From Verrucomicrobiota bacterium (GTDB taxonomy: Bacteria > Verrucomicrobiota > Verrucomicrobiia > Limisphaerales > J093), in assembly GCA_029907285.1 (NCBI GenBank), contig JARYMD010000154.1, positions 1 to 9,535 on the forward strand: a DNA stretch of 9,535 nucleotides. Direction: 5' to 3'. A program made the translations under genes and the position numbers. A model generated the notes under the pieces. That model had not been told where the DNA came from, made no database searches, and saw nothing but the letters and a program-made list of their open reading frames with translations. Of this stretch, positions 1 to 7,419 are shown in pieces. Positions within the stretch are counted from its first letter, which is position 1, and each line of letters begins with the position of its first letter.

Positions 1-496
1 TTCCCGGGCTGCAAATCGCAGTTGACTGTCCGGACATCGTCCTTTCCTGGCCCAGCACGACGGGGCAAACGTTTCTGGTGGAGTTTCGTTCAACGCTGGA
101 CAGCGCCACGCCTTGGACCGAACTGACGAATCATTTTCCGGCCGCCATCGGCACGAACACGACCTTCATCCATCCAGATCGTGTCCCATGCGGCACGAGC
201 AGGTTCGCAGGCGGTGGCGGTGAAAGCGATGCTCGTCCTTTTTCGCCAACGGCGGTTCCGAATCGTCGTCGGAGTTGCTGGTGATGCCGAAGGACAAATC
301 GTCAGCACCTGTGCCGCTCAATCTTTACCCGCCGGGTCTTGATTTATCCGGTTACATCATTATTTGGCCGGACGGTTCGCTAGACGAGTGGAGCAAGGAG
401 TTCGCTGAAAAGTATGCCGCAGCACAGCGGGAGGGGATGGACGATCCGCAAACCGAAAACGGTGGAGGCGGCTCATCAGCCGACTCCGGTTTCTAG
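1..496 (+). pseudogene. 5' remnant of a secreted protein gene, broken by frame change and amber stop
   Basis: Frame 3 is open from the left edge to 284 and reads a module with the motifs LSWPSTTGQTFLVEFRSTLD and TPWTELTNHFP. This is the beta-sandwich module found in large secreted Verrucomicrobiota proteins, and it also occurs at residues 28-113 of the protein at 5064-7412. After about position 185 frame 3 degenerates into Gly/Arg-rich sequence. Sensible sequence resumes in frame 2 by about 244, through LYPPGLDLSGYIIIWPDGS, to SSADSGF and a TAG at 494-496. The next codons continue in the same frame as RVINVTP, so the expected family ending 'GFYRV' is split by the stop. The gene therefore probably continued straight into the 500-2563 frame, and its true N-terminus and signal peptide lie left of the window. 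Sequencing errors in a draft assembly are the alternative explanation. Confidence 0.6.
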
Positions 497-499
497 CGC

Positions 500-2563
500 G
501 TGATTAACGTGACGCCGGTGGCCCGGACGGAAATTGTCGGCGTCGAACAGGACAGCGTTGACAATCAATTGAACATTCTGGCCAACGACTTTGATCCCAA
601 CGATGACCGGTTGTTGATCGCGTCCGCCACATCGGCAAGTCACGGCCAGATTTTCTACACGCAGGACGGCGCAGTGTTCCATTACACGCCGGACAGTGGC
701 TTTTACGGGCGGGATTCATTCACATACAGCATCACGAACTTTCATGGCGGAAGGGCTACGGCAACGGTCACGGTATTTGTGAACCAGACTGGCAATCAAC
801 CGCCGTTCGCGAACGACCTGTTCGTGACCCTGCAAACGAATGTCTATACCACCGCGTTCAACGCATTAACAAACTCGTTTGATGGCGACAATGACCCATT
901 GAGCCTGTTTGCGATCACCACCCCTCGCTTGGGAAATGCGTCCACGAACTCGGCGGCGGACATCACCTACGAGCGGAATCCCAATTGGTTTGGCCGAGAC
1001 GCATTCGAGTATATCGTGACCGACGGGCGTGGCGGTTACGCGATTGGCTCGCTCGTGATCGTGCAGCAGGACAACGATGGCGACGGCATGCCTGATGAAT
1101 GGGAGCTTCGCCACGGGCTAGATCTGTCTAGCGATGACTCGACGTTCGATCCTGACAGTGACGGCCTGCCGAATTTGGCGGAGTACAAGCTCCAGACAGA
1201 CCCCAATTCTCCTGACAATCCACTGAACCTGGCAACCGTCGCTAACGGCACTCAGGTAAGTGGATTCACGCAATTGCCCCTCGTGGGTCTCAGCCCCGTT
1301 ATTGAGAAACAGCCGATCACGCTGTATCTGAACGGAAATCCTGCGGCCAACTCTTACGTGTCCCAAAAAGCAAACGGACAATGGGTGCTAAATTGGAACA
1401 CCGACTTCCTAACCAACGGCAACTACTCGATCCAAGCCGCCTTTCATTACAAGCCCTACGCTCCTCTGACAGAGACGAACCTCATTTTCGGGGAGCAGAG
1501 GACGGTTCAGGCCACCAATCTGGTGATGTTTGACGCTTTCACGAGCAAATTCACGGATTTCCTTCTGATAAACGCCAAACTGGCAGTTCAGAGCGCGACT
1601 TACCGGGTGGACTTGTATGATGAGGACGGCACTCCTCTCGTTTATGGAGTTTTTACAACAACCAATGGCTTGATTCAGCTCTACTGGGACTTAACAGACG
1701 GCAACGGCAATCAATTGGCATTTGGTAACGTGAGCACCAGCTTTAGAATTGGGCCGCCCGGAACAACGAACTTCTCCAGCCTTGCTCCTGTTTTTCATTG
1801 GTTCACGAAGGACATTGGCAATCCTGGCAACGGGTTCGTTGTCGCGTGGGGTTGGGATATTTATTCCACGACGTTTAACAACCGACGGACTCAACTCATG
1901 CTCGGCGGGGTAATCAACATCCTTGGAAACCCCTCCGAGCCAGACTCGTACAATCTCGCGCCCTCTGCGAATGTGCCTTACGCAAACACATTTCGGTACG
2001 ACAGCGAATCGGACAAGAAAGCCCTCCTTGCAGCAGTGGCAGATCCGGGCAACGGAAATTTTTTCTGGTTTGGGCACGGGAGTGCCACCGGCATTTCAGG
2101 GAATCAAGACAGATCGGTGATCGTTGCGGCGGATGTTCAACAGGCGTTGAAGAATTTTGCCGCTCTTTCGACCCCGCAACGACCTCGAACCAACGCACAC
2201 CCATATCGGCTTGTCATCCTGAACGGTTGCGAAACGTACAGCCCGGAGTGGGCGGATGCGTTTGGAATAGATTTCGACCCGGCCGGTGGCAGGCTTGATG
2301 TGTGGTACAATTGGGCCGGAAGACCTAAACGGGCATTCGTTGGTTGGAAGGAACAGATCGATGTGCCCGGTTATCGGTGGTACAGCTTGAACGACAAGCA
2401 TCCGCAATATGCAGAAGCGCTGGGCTTGCTGTTCTTCAATTGGATGCAGGGCTATTTCCTGAACTACAGTGTGAACCAGTTTGCAAACAGGGCGACACTC
2501 CACGGATTCTCAAACGCGGACTCGGCAAAGATATCGGGCTGCATCAACATGACCCGGTGGTAG
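500..2563 (+). CDS. Large secreted protein: cadherin-like repeats, Ca-binding segment, C-terminal caspase-like domain
   Basis: The frame begins at a GTG just after the in-frame TAG at 494-496, so this is probably the main body of a broken gene and not a natural start; no signal peptide is present. Seen by eye, numbering from the GTG: a cadherin-like/Big_9-type repeat at about 17-95 (NILANDFDPNDD, YTPDSGFYGRDSFTYSI), a second at about 104-190 (NPNWFGRDAFEYIVTDG), then an Asp-rich calcium-binding stretch at 191-240 (DNDGDGMPDEWE, DPDSDGLPNLAEY). Ig-like sequence follows, with a FlgD-type motif (YWDLTDGNGN). The C-terminal 180 residues resemble a clan CD (caspase/gingipain/CHAT) peptidase: His526 in FWFGHGS and Cys577 in LVILNGCET have the spacing expected for the catalytic dyad. 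The protein would be exported or attached to the surface. Its substrate is unknown, and activity is not shown. A partner gene follows after 19 bases. Confidence 0.8.
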   Translation: MINVTPVARTEIVGVEQDSVDNQLNILANDFDPNDDRLLIASATSASHGQIFYTQDGAVFHYTPDSGFYGRDSFTYSITNFHGGRATATVTVFVNQTGNQPPFANDLFVTLQTNVYTTAFNALTNSFDGDNDPLSLFAITTPRLGNASTNSAADITYERNPNWFGRDAFEYIVTDGRGGYAIGSLVIVQQDNDGDGMPDEWELRHGLDLSSDDSTFDPDSDGLPNLAEYKLQTDPNSPDNPLNLATVANGTQVSGFTQLPLVGLSPVIEKQPITLYLNGNPAANSYVSQKANGQWVLNWNTDFLTNGNYSIQAAFHYKPYAPLTETNLIFGEQRTVQATNLVMFDAFTSKFTDFLLINAKLAVQSATYRVDLYDEDGTPLVYGVFTTTNGLIQLYWDLTDGNGNQLAFGNVSTSFRIGPPGTTNFSSLAPVFHWFTKDIGNPGNGFVVAWGWDIYSTTFNNRRTQLMLGGVINILGNPSEPDSYNLAPSANVPYANTFRYDSESDKKALLAAVADPGNGNFFWFGHGSATGISGNQDRSVIVAADVQQALKNFAALSTPQRPRTNAHPYRLVILNGCETYSPEWADAFGIDFDPAGGRLDVWYNWAGRPKRAFVGWKEQIDVPGYRWYSLNDKHPQYAEALGLLFFNWMQGYFLNYSVNQFANRATLHGFSNADSAKISGCINMTRW

Positions 2564-2582
2564 GCTGCTGCTGCAAAGCGTT

Positions 2583-3392
2583 ATGGACAACTTTTTCATT
2601 TCTGCCGCGTACAAATATGTGGCTATTCTTGCGATGCTGGGTGAGGCGAATTTTTTTGCCGACAAGGCCAATTTGCCACTCGACCATCCAATAACACAGC
2701 AAGACATCCGTCCGGGCAGTCACATCAGCCCGCCCCGTTTGATGGGCTTCGGTGGCAGTATTGTCACAGACTCATACTTTTTTGGATTTGGGCAAGGCGG
2801 TTTGGCTAATTTCCGGAAGCGCCACTTTGATCTGGATAGTGAGAGAGCCATTCGCGAGCAAAACCTCCGGTTTGCTGAAATGAAATCGCTGATCAGCACG
2901 AACGAAGCCTACCAACTCGCCACAAATTGGCTGGTGGCTATCGACGTGGACATCGAAGCTCTCGAGAAAAGACACCCGCCGAAGGTGACTCAACGGCTCT
3001 TTTATCCAGACGCCAAGGGGTTCAATGATGCGCCTGAACTGCGCAAGCAAGTTCTGACATTGCCAATCTTCGATATTCAGTGGGGCGATATTCCGATGCG
3101 CTCCGGCAACACGCCGGACTCGATCCCAGCGCTTTCCGTTACAATTTTCGGCCCGACAAAGGAACTGCTCGCATTCCATTTGATCGACCGCTCCCTGTCG
3201 CTTCGCCCTGACCTGATAAACGACCGGGAATCGCTCTTGGCAATCTCTGACGACGAATTCAGGAAATACGATAGCCAGCAGCGGAGCAATCTGGTCTCCC
3301 GGTTTTCCGGTCTGCCAGAACCCAAACGCGATGCCCGCTCCCTCCCGGCAACCCATTCGCAAACCCTCAACTTGCCTGTGCGTGTCAAATAG
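2583..3392 (+). CDS. Unknown 269-aa protein, partner of the caspase-like gene
   Basis: The ATG at 2583 lies 19 bases after the upstream stop, so co-transcription is likely. I do not recognise the family with certainty. The N-terminus (MDNFFISAAYKYVAILAMLG) is mildly hydrophobic but lacks the positive charge of a clear signal peptide; the frame is open upstream only to a TGA at 2550, with no better start. Visible blocks are a Gly/Phe-rich part at about 55-80 (LMGFGGSIVTDSYFFGFGQG), a helical segment at about 101-125 (LISTNEAYQLATNWLVAIDV) and an alternating beta-like part at about 160-210 (LPIFDIQWGD, VTIFGPTKELLAFHLIDRS). The order 'residues helical, then paired beta strands' resembles PepSY/YycI-like folds, which often accompany or inhibit proteases; this is a weak structural guess. 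The downstream gene at 3382 overlaps its end by 11 bases. Confidence 0.7.
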   Translation: MDNFFISAAYKYVAILAMLGEANFFADKANLPLDHPITQQDIRPGSHISPPRLMGFGGSIVTDSYFFGFGQGGLANFRKRHFDLDSERAIREQNLRFAEMKSLISTNEAYQLATNWLVAIDVDIEALEKRHPPKVTQRLFYPDAKGFNDAPELRKQVLTLPIFDIQWGDIPMRSGNTPDSIPALSVTIFGPTKELLAFHLIDRSLSLRPDLINDRESLLAISDDEFRKYDSQQRSNLVSRFSGLPEPKRDARSLPATHSQTLNLPVRVK

Positions 3393-3696
3393 CGAGTCAA
3401 CAAAGCTGCTCGTTGACCGCTCACGCCGACGCTGCAATGTGCGTCTCATCGTCGGTGTGGCGGGTAACGTGCTCCTGCTCGTTTGGATGTGCCAGCCAGC
3501 CATCTGGCGGGGCGTTGCACATGAGGTCTTCGATCAGTTACAAGGCGGCGGAATCGCTGCCGCTACGTTGATCTTGATAATTCCGGTTTTGCTAAGAGGC
3601 CTCCACCGGCAAAGAATCTTTGCCGTCTTGGTCGCCTTGCTGCCCGGGATTATTCTCGCCGGTCTGTTCTATCACGTCTTGCGGGACTTGCGCTGA
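3382..3696 (+). CDS. Small three-helix membrane protein
   Basis: The frame is open well upstream, inside the preceding gene, but the most economical start is the GTG at 3382-3384. It overlaps the previous stop (TAG 3390-3392) by 11 bases and fits translational coupling. This gives 104 residues with a basic N-terminal stretch (DRSRRRCNVR, about 12-21) and three hydrophobic segments at about 22-38 (LIVGVAGNVLLLVW), 57-74 (GIAAATLILIIPVLL) and 79-98 (IFAVLVALLPGIILAGLF). The short basic loops suggest an inner-membrane protein with a cytoplasmic N-terminus. No Shine-Dalgarno sequence is evident and no family is recognised. It could be a third member of the secreted-protein module; no equivalent follows the second module inside this window, where an IS91-type element begins instead. 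Confidence 0.5.
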   Translation: MSNSESTKLLVDRSRRRCNVRLIVGVAGNVLLLVWMCQPAIWRGVAHEVFDQLQGGGIAAATLILIIPVLLRGLHRQRIFAVLVALLPGIILAGLFYHVLRDLR

Positions 3697-3807
3697 CAGC
3701 AGTTCCTTTGAGCCACTTGTTCTTGCAGAGCCGGGTTCTGATTGAGCAAGAGCGCAGTTTGGATTGAAGGATTTTGACCGAGTTCACAGAACATTTTTCG
3801 CCAGTTT

Positions 3808-4683
3808 TTGAAAAGTGTAACGCCATTTGAACCACGTTCATCCGGCAGCATCATGGCCAAATGGTGTCTCGCGCATCACCAGGAAAATTTCCTCTACACC
3901 CACTGGGACGACATCTGCGACATCATGGCCGCCTACGACGTCGCGTTCAGCATCGGCGACGGCCTGCGCCCCGGCTCGATTGCCGACGCCAACGACCATG
4001 CGCAATTCGGCGAACTCCAGGTGCAGGGCGAACTCACCACACGCGCGTGGGCCAAGGGCGTGCAAGTGATGAACGAAGGCCCGGGCCACGTGCCCATGCA
4101 CATGATCGAGGAAAACATGGCCAAGCAACTTGAGTGGTGCGGCGAAGCGCCGTTCTACACGCTCGGACCACTCACCACCGACATCGCTCCGGGATACGAC
4201 CACATCACGAGCGCAATCGGTGCGGCAATGATTGGTTGGTATGGCTGCGCTATGCTCTGCTACGTGACCCCGAAAGAGCATTTGGGATTGCCCAACAAAA
4301 AGGATGTGAAGGATGGAGTGATTGCTTACAAAGTCGCCGCTCATGCGGCGGACTTGGCGAAAGGACATCCGGGAGCGCAGTATCGGGACAATGCCCTCTC
4401 CAAAGCGCGATTTGAATTTCGTTGGGAGGATCAATTCAATCTCTCGCTTGATCCCGTCACGGCCAGAGAATTCCATGATGAAACCCTGCCGCAAGAAGGC
4501 GCGAAGACCGCTCACTTTTGCAGCATGTGTGGGCCTCACTTCTGTTCCATGAAAATCACGGAAGATGTCAGGAAGTTTGCGGCAGAACAGGGTCTTGCCG
4601 ACGAACAGGCAGTCCAAGCTGGTTTGGAACAGAAGGCGCGGGAGTTCGCGGAGAAGGGAAACGAGGTTTATGTGAAAGGGTAG
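3808..4683 (+). pseudogene. thiC: ThiC (phosphomethylpyrimidine synthase), C-terminal half only
   Basis: ThiC is a radical SAM enzyme that rearranges aminoimidazole ribotide into HMP-phosphate for thiamine synthesis in the cytoplasm. Strongly conserved ThiC blocks are present: SIMAKWCLAHH, SIGDGLRPGSIADAND, MNEGPGHVPMHMI, PFYTLGPLTTDIAPGYDH, YVTPKEHLGLPNK, KARFEFRWEDQFNLSLDP and the 4Fe-4S site C-x2-C-x4-C (CSMCGPHFC; Cys238, 241 and 246 from the TTG at 3808). Known ThiC proteins are about 430-630 residues; only about 282 homologous residues remain, beginning near 3835 (RSSGSIMAKWC). Upstream sequence in this frame does not look like ThiC and meets a TGA at 3775. The C-terminus looks natural (GNEVYVKG, TAG 4681-4683). 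The TTG at 3808 or ATG at 3853 could start translation, but the product would lack the N-terminal part of the barrel and should be inactive. Third-position GC changes sharply inside the fragment. Confidence 0.8.
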
Positions 4684-4684
4684 C

Positions 4685-4723
4685 GCAGGCGTCTCGCCTG
4701 CCGCATCGGGCGTCGCCCGATGC
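4685..4723. repeat. Two tight back-to-back hairpins after thiC
   Basis: Two perfect short palindromes adjoin each other directly after the thiC stop. The first pairs GCAGGCG (4685-4691) with CGCCTGC (4695-4701) around a 3-base loop. The second pairs GCATCGGGC (4703-4711) with GCCCGATGC (4715-4723), also around 3 bases. No T-run follows, so a classical intrinsic terminator is not supported. The paired, GC-rich design resembles REP/BIME-type intergenic repeats. It could still protect the 3' end of the thiC transcript or help end it. Confidence 0.65.
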
Positions 4724-4871
4724 TCCAAGAATCTGAATTTCGCTCTTGCCGATGCCCCGCGACAGGGGTTCAATCGTTGGCGTTCGGTAAGAAAACTATG
4801 TAAAACTCAAACATCAACAGATTTGCGGCTTCGGCTGCTGTCCACGATGAAACGGACAATTTCAGGATGCT
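4724..4871. other. Intergenic stretch without a supported gene
   Basis: Together with the flanking repeats this forms the 380-base gap between the thiC fragment and the gene at 5064. I see no convincing coding frame here: the minus-strand frame at 4770-5177 runs through the hairpin block and into the signal-peptide region of the next gene. A TTGGCG near 4776 and a TATGTA near 4796 have a spacer too short for a confident sigma-70 promoter. Confidence 0.4.
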
Positions 4872-4990
4872 GGAGTGTAAAACTCCGCTCCACGGACAAT
4901 GCACGAGGCACGCCCAGAATGGGCGTGCCCGAAAGCGTTCCGTGGAGGGCATGTCCGTGCCTGTCGTGGGGCGTGAGTAGGTCACGCCTC
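4872..4990. repeat. Multi-hairpin intergenic block upstream of the second secreted-protein gene
   Basis: Several inverted repeats are packed into 119 bases. GGAGT (4872-4876) pairs with ACTCC (4882-4886). A perfect 10-bp stem GGCACGCCCA/TGGGCGTGCC spans 4907-4929 with loop GAA. It sits inside two mutually exclusive outer pairings: CTCCACGG (4888-4895) with CCGTGGAG (4940-4947), or CACGGACA (4891-4898) with TGTCCGTG (4952-4959). A last stem GGCGTGA/TCACGCC spans 4970-4988 and extends to 4968-4990 with one G-T pair. No coding frame explains this. It is either an interspersed palindromic repeat (MITE/BIME-like) or a structured leader of the gene starting at 5064. Its end lies about 70 bases before that start. 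Confidence 0.6.
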
Positions 4991-5063
4991 TAGTTTTGGC
5001 AGGAGAGTCCAAATCCTCACGGTGCAAACCGCGAGAACAAAGAACCATCAAAAAGCCAAAACC

Positions 5064-7412
5064 ATGAAAATATTGAAACAGTTCATCGGCAGGCTGGTCG
5101 CAGTGGTGTTTCTCTGCGGCGTAACCTCTGGCTTTTGCACCACCAACTTGATTCTCCTCCAACCGGCCGTTTTTCAAGACGGCTCGATTCAGTTGAAATG
5201 GCAGAGTGAAACCGGAGCGATCTATTCGGTAGAGTCCGCTGGTGTGCTTTCAGACGAGGGAACGCCTTTCATCATTCGCGATGACCGCCTTGTTTCACAA
5301 GGCGCGGTCACAACTTGGCTGGATTACGGTGATGCAGCCAATTATCCAAGAATTCTCCACCCGTCTGACAGACCGCACCGCTTCTACCGGGTTCGCAAAG
5401 TAGATCAGTCAACGAACGCGCCGGTTTCTGTTTCAATTCTTCAGCCCACCAATTCAACCGTGTTCGGTGATATAACGGTGGAGGTTTCGGTGAACACGAC
5501 AAATGCGGTCGGTCTGATGCGACTGTTCGTGGATGGACAACCTGTGGATTACGAATTTGGGGTGGACACCTTCGAGTTTTCTATCAACACAACCGAATGG
5601 ATCAATGGGCCTCACGTCATTCACGCCACAGCCGGGTTTCTCGGACAAAGCGGCACGACGGGCGAACCAGAGGTGGAACAACCGGAAGTTGGCGCGAGCG
5701 CACCGTTGACGTTGGAATTTGACAACCTGATTCACGACTTTACGGTCGTAACGCCCTACTTTGATCCGTATGACCCGTTCTTCCCGGAAATTCAGGTCGT
5801 ATATGCCGCATTGGCAGAACCGTGCGATTGGACGGTGGACATCGTAGACAACGAAGACAACTGGATGACAGGTTTTGCCGGTTCGGGTTCGTCCATCTAT
5901 GTCGAGTGGGATGGCACAGATTTTTGGGACAATCCTCTTCCGCCGGGCTTTTATGATTACATTTTGACGGCAACAAAACAGGGACAATTCGCGATGATGT
6001 CCGGCGGGAGTTCGACCGCCGAGTTGGGTTCACGCAAAACGGAAACCCGGTTGACCACCAGTCCGCAGCTCATTGCAGACCGGGGAGAGCGAGCCGAGCA
6101 AATCATCAAACTCAATCAGATTCGCAAGACTGGAGCAGGTGATGAATTACGCGGGTTGCGCCCGCCTGAATCACCTGAAGTTTCCGAGACACCCGCAGAT
6201 TCCGTGAACCGTCGTGTTCCGTGGTTTATGCGCCCGAAGCCGGATGAAACGCTCTCGGAAGAAGATTGGTCTGCGCCAATCATCCCGCCGATTCCGCCGT
6301 TGCCCTTTGTTGATTGGGACGTGAAGCCCGCAAACTGGGAAGCGATTGTTGAAGATTACACTCGTATGTCGAACAACATCGTGGCGAGCGCTTACGAGGC
6401 TGCGGCACAACGCGCTTTGGTTCGAGCGGAACTTGCCGAAATCAGATCGCTCGAAGTCCAGCCGGAAAACAGCGGCGGAGACAATCCTCAGCCGCTCTAC
6501 GCTCAATCTTCACAAACGACTCGCGATCCACGACGCGAAACGGGCCGCACCCAAATGTCGTGGTTTGGCAGCGTGGGCACAATGTCGCAAGGACATCATC
6601 CGAAAACGAACCAAGCGGCTTGGTCGTATGGTCCGCTTCAAAAGGCAAACGTCATCGCGAAATACTTCGTGCAGCAGATGGAGAAGGGACACGCGCAAAC
6701 TGGATTCCCAGCTTGGAAGAAGACCTTCATGTTGACCGATGATCAAGTGAGGAAAACGAACGTTGTTGGAACTGGATACAGCAATGGCAACATCATTACG
6801 AGCAACAGTTGGTTCAACTCGAGGGCCAACCTGGGGCTGCTGGTCGGCCACACCGTAGAATACAATCCACCCGGCTGGCCCGCTGGAACATTTGGCCCGT
6901 TGGCGGCATATCCTCTCTACAATTCATCAAACCCAGGCGGCTACACATGGATTCCTGACGGCGAGATGCGGTTCGGAAGCCCATACTTGAAATGGATGGG
7001 GTATTACGGCTGCAATGTTCTTACCCGGTCGCGTTGGTTTGGCGGCGCAAAAGACCGTTTCGTCTGGCCGTTGAATCCTTCGTTGAATCTGTATCTGGCA
7101 ACCGGTTCAACCATCTACATGTATGATGAAATGGGCCGACTTTGGGCAAAGGGAATGCAGGGGCATTTCACCGGAGTTACCATGACAATTGTTGGGGCGT
7201 GGGTTGAAGCCGGTCGACGGACACATGCAGAAGTTGCCAAGGAAAAGCAGATTGGCCCGATCCGCATGAGCTATCTATATTGGGATGCCCGGCAAGAGGG
7301 CGGTGCTTACACGATTCAGGACAAGCTCCACCCATTCCAGGCCAATTTCAGTTTGGCTGGTCGCTCTGCCGAGAATCTCCACTTCGATGATCCGGTTGTT
7401 TACTCGCCGTGA
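5064..7412 (+). CDS. Large secreted protein: FYRV-type module, Ig/FlgD-like folds, caspase-like C-terminus
   Basis: The ATG at 5064 is preferred over the in-frame GTG at 5022 because it directly begins a signal peptide: MKILKQFIGR, then the hydrophobic core LVAVVFLCGV, with cleavage likely near residues 22-27. The product has 782 residues. Domains seen by eye: the 'W.S..G..Y.VE ... RFYRV' beta-sandwich at 28-113; an Ig-like fold at about 118-193 (VFGDITVEVSVN, INGPHVIHATA); a FlgD-like Ig at about 216-304 (YVEWDGTDFWDNPLPPGFY); a polar, proline-rich linker to about 480; then a C-terminal region with His596 in GLLVGHT and Cys650 in YYGCNVL. These are spaced 54 residues apart, as in clan CD peptidases and much as in the 500-2563 product (51 apart). 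The Cys context is less canonical there, so activity is uncertain. It is probably exported; the substrate is unknown. The next gene starts 7 bases downstream, indicating an operon. Confidence 0.82.
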   Translation: MKILKQFIGRLVAVVFLCGVTSGFCTTNLILLQPAVFQDGSIQLKWQSETGAIYSVESAGVLSDEGTPFIIRDDRLVSQGAVTTWLDYGDAANYPRILHPSDRPHRFYRVRKVDQSTNAPVSVSILQPTNSTVFGDITVEVSVNTTNAVGLMRLFVDGQPVDYEFGVDTFEFSINTTEWINGPHVIHATAGFLGQSGTTGEPEVEQPEVGASAPLTLEFDNLIHDFTVVTPYFDPYDPFFPEIQVVYAALAEPCDWTVDIVDNEDNWMTGFAGSGSSIYVEWDGTDFWDNPLPPGFYDYILTATKQGQFAMMSGGSSTAELGSRKTETRLTTSPQLIADRGERAEQIIKLNQIRKTGAGDELRGLRPPESPEVSETPADSVNRRVPWFMRPKPDETLSEEDWSAPIIPPIPPLPFVDWDVKPANWEAIVEDYTRMSNNIVASAYEAAAQRALVRAELAEIRSLEVQPENSGGDNPQPLYAQSSQTTRDPRRETGRTQMSWFGSVGTMSQGHHPKTNQAAWSYGPLQKANVIAKYFVQQMEKGHAQTGFPAWKKTFMLTDDQVRKTNVVGTGYSNGNIITSNSWFNSRANLGLLVGHTVEYNPPGWPAGTFGPLAAYPLYNSSNPGGYTWIPDGEMRFGSPYLKWMGYYGCNVLTRSRWFGGAKDRFVWPLNPSLNLYLATGSTIYMYDEMGRLWAKGMQGHFTGVTMTIVGAWVEAGRRTHAEVAKEKQIGPIRMSYLYWDARQEGGAYTIQDKLHPFQANFSLAGRSAENLHFDDPVVYSP

Positions 7413-7419
7413 TCAGTGT

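Noticed and set aside
275..496. Separate small gene starting at TTG 275
   Set aside because: Its sequence joins naturally to the following frame across the TAG and shows no ribosome binding site; it reads as part of the broken larger gene.
494..2563. Recoding of TAG as an amino acid
   Set aside because: TAG terminates three other genes in the window at plausible natural ends.
2772..3503. 243-residue minus-strand frame
   Set aside because: It lies opposite the coupled genes at 2583 and 3382, with no motif or start signal.
3838..4773. 311-residue minus-strand frame
   Set aside because: It is antisense to conserved ThiC sequence and has no recognisable domain.
4776..4801. Sigma-70 promoter TTGGCG/TATGTA
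   Set aside because: The spacer is about 14 bases, too short for confidence.
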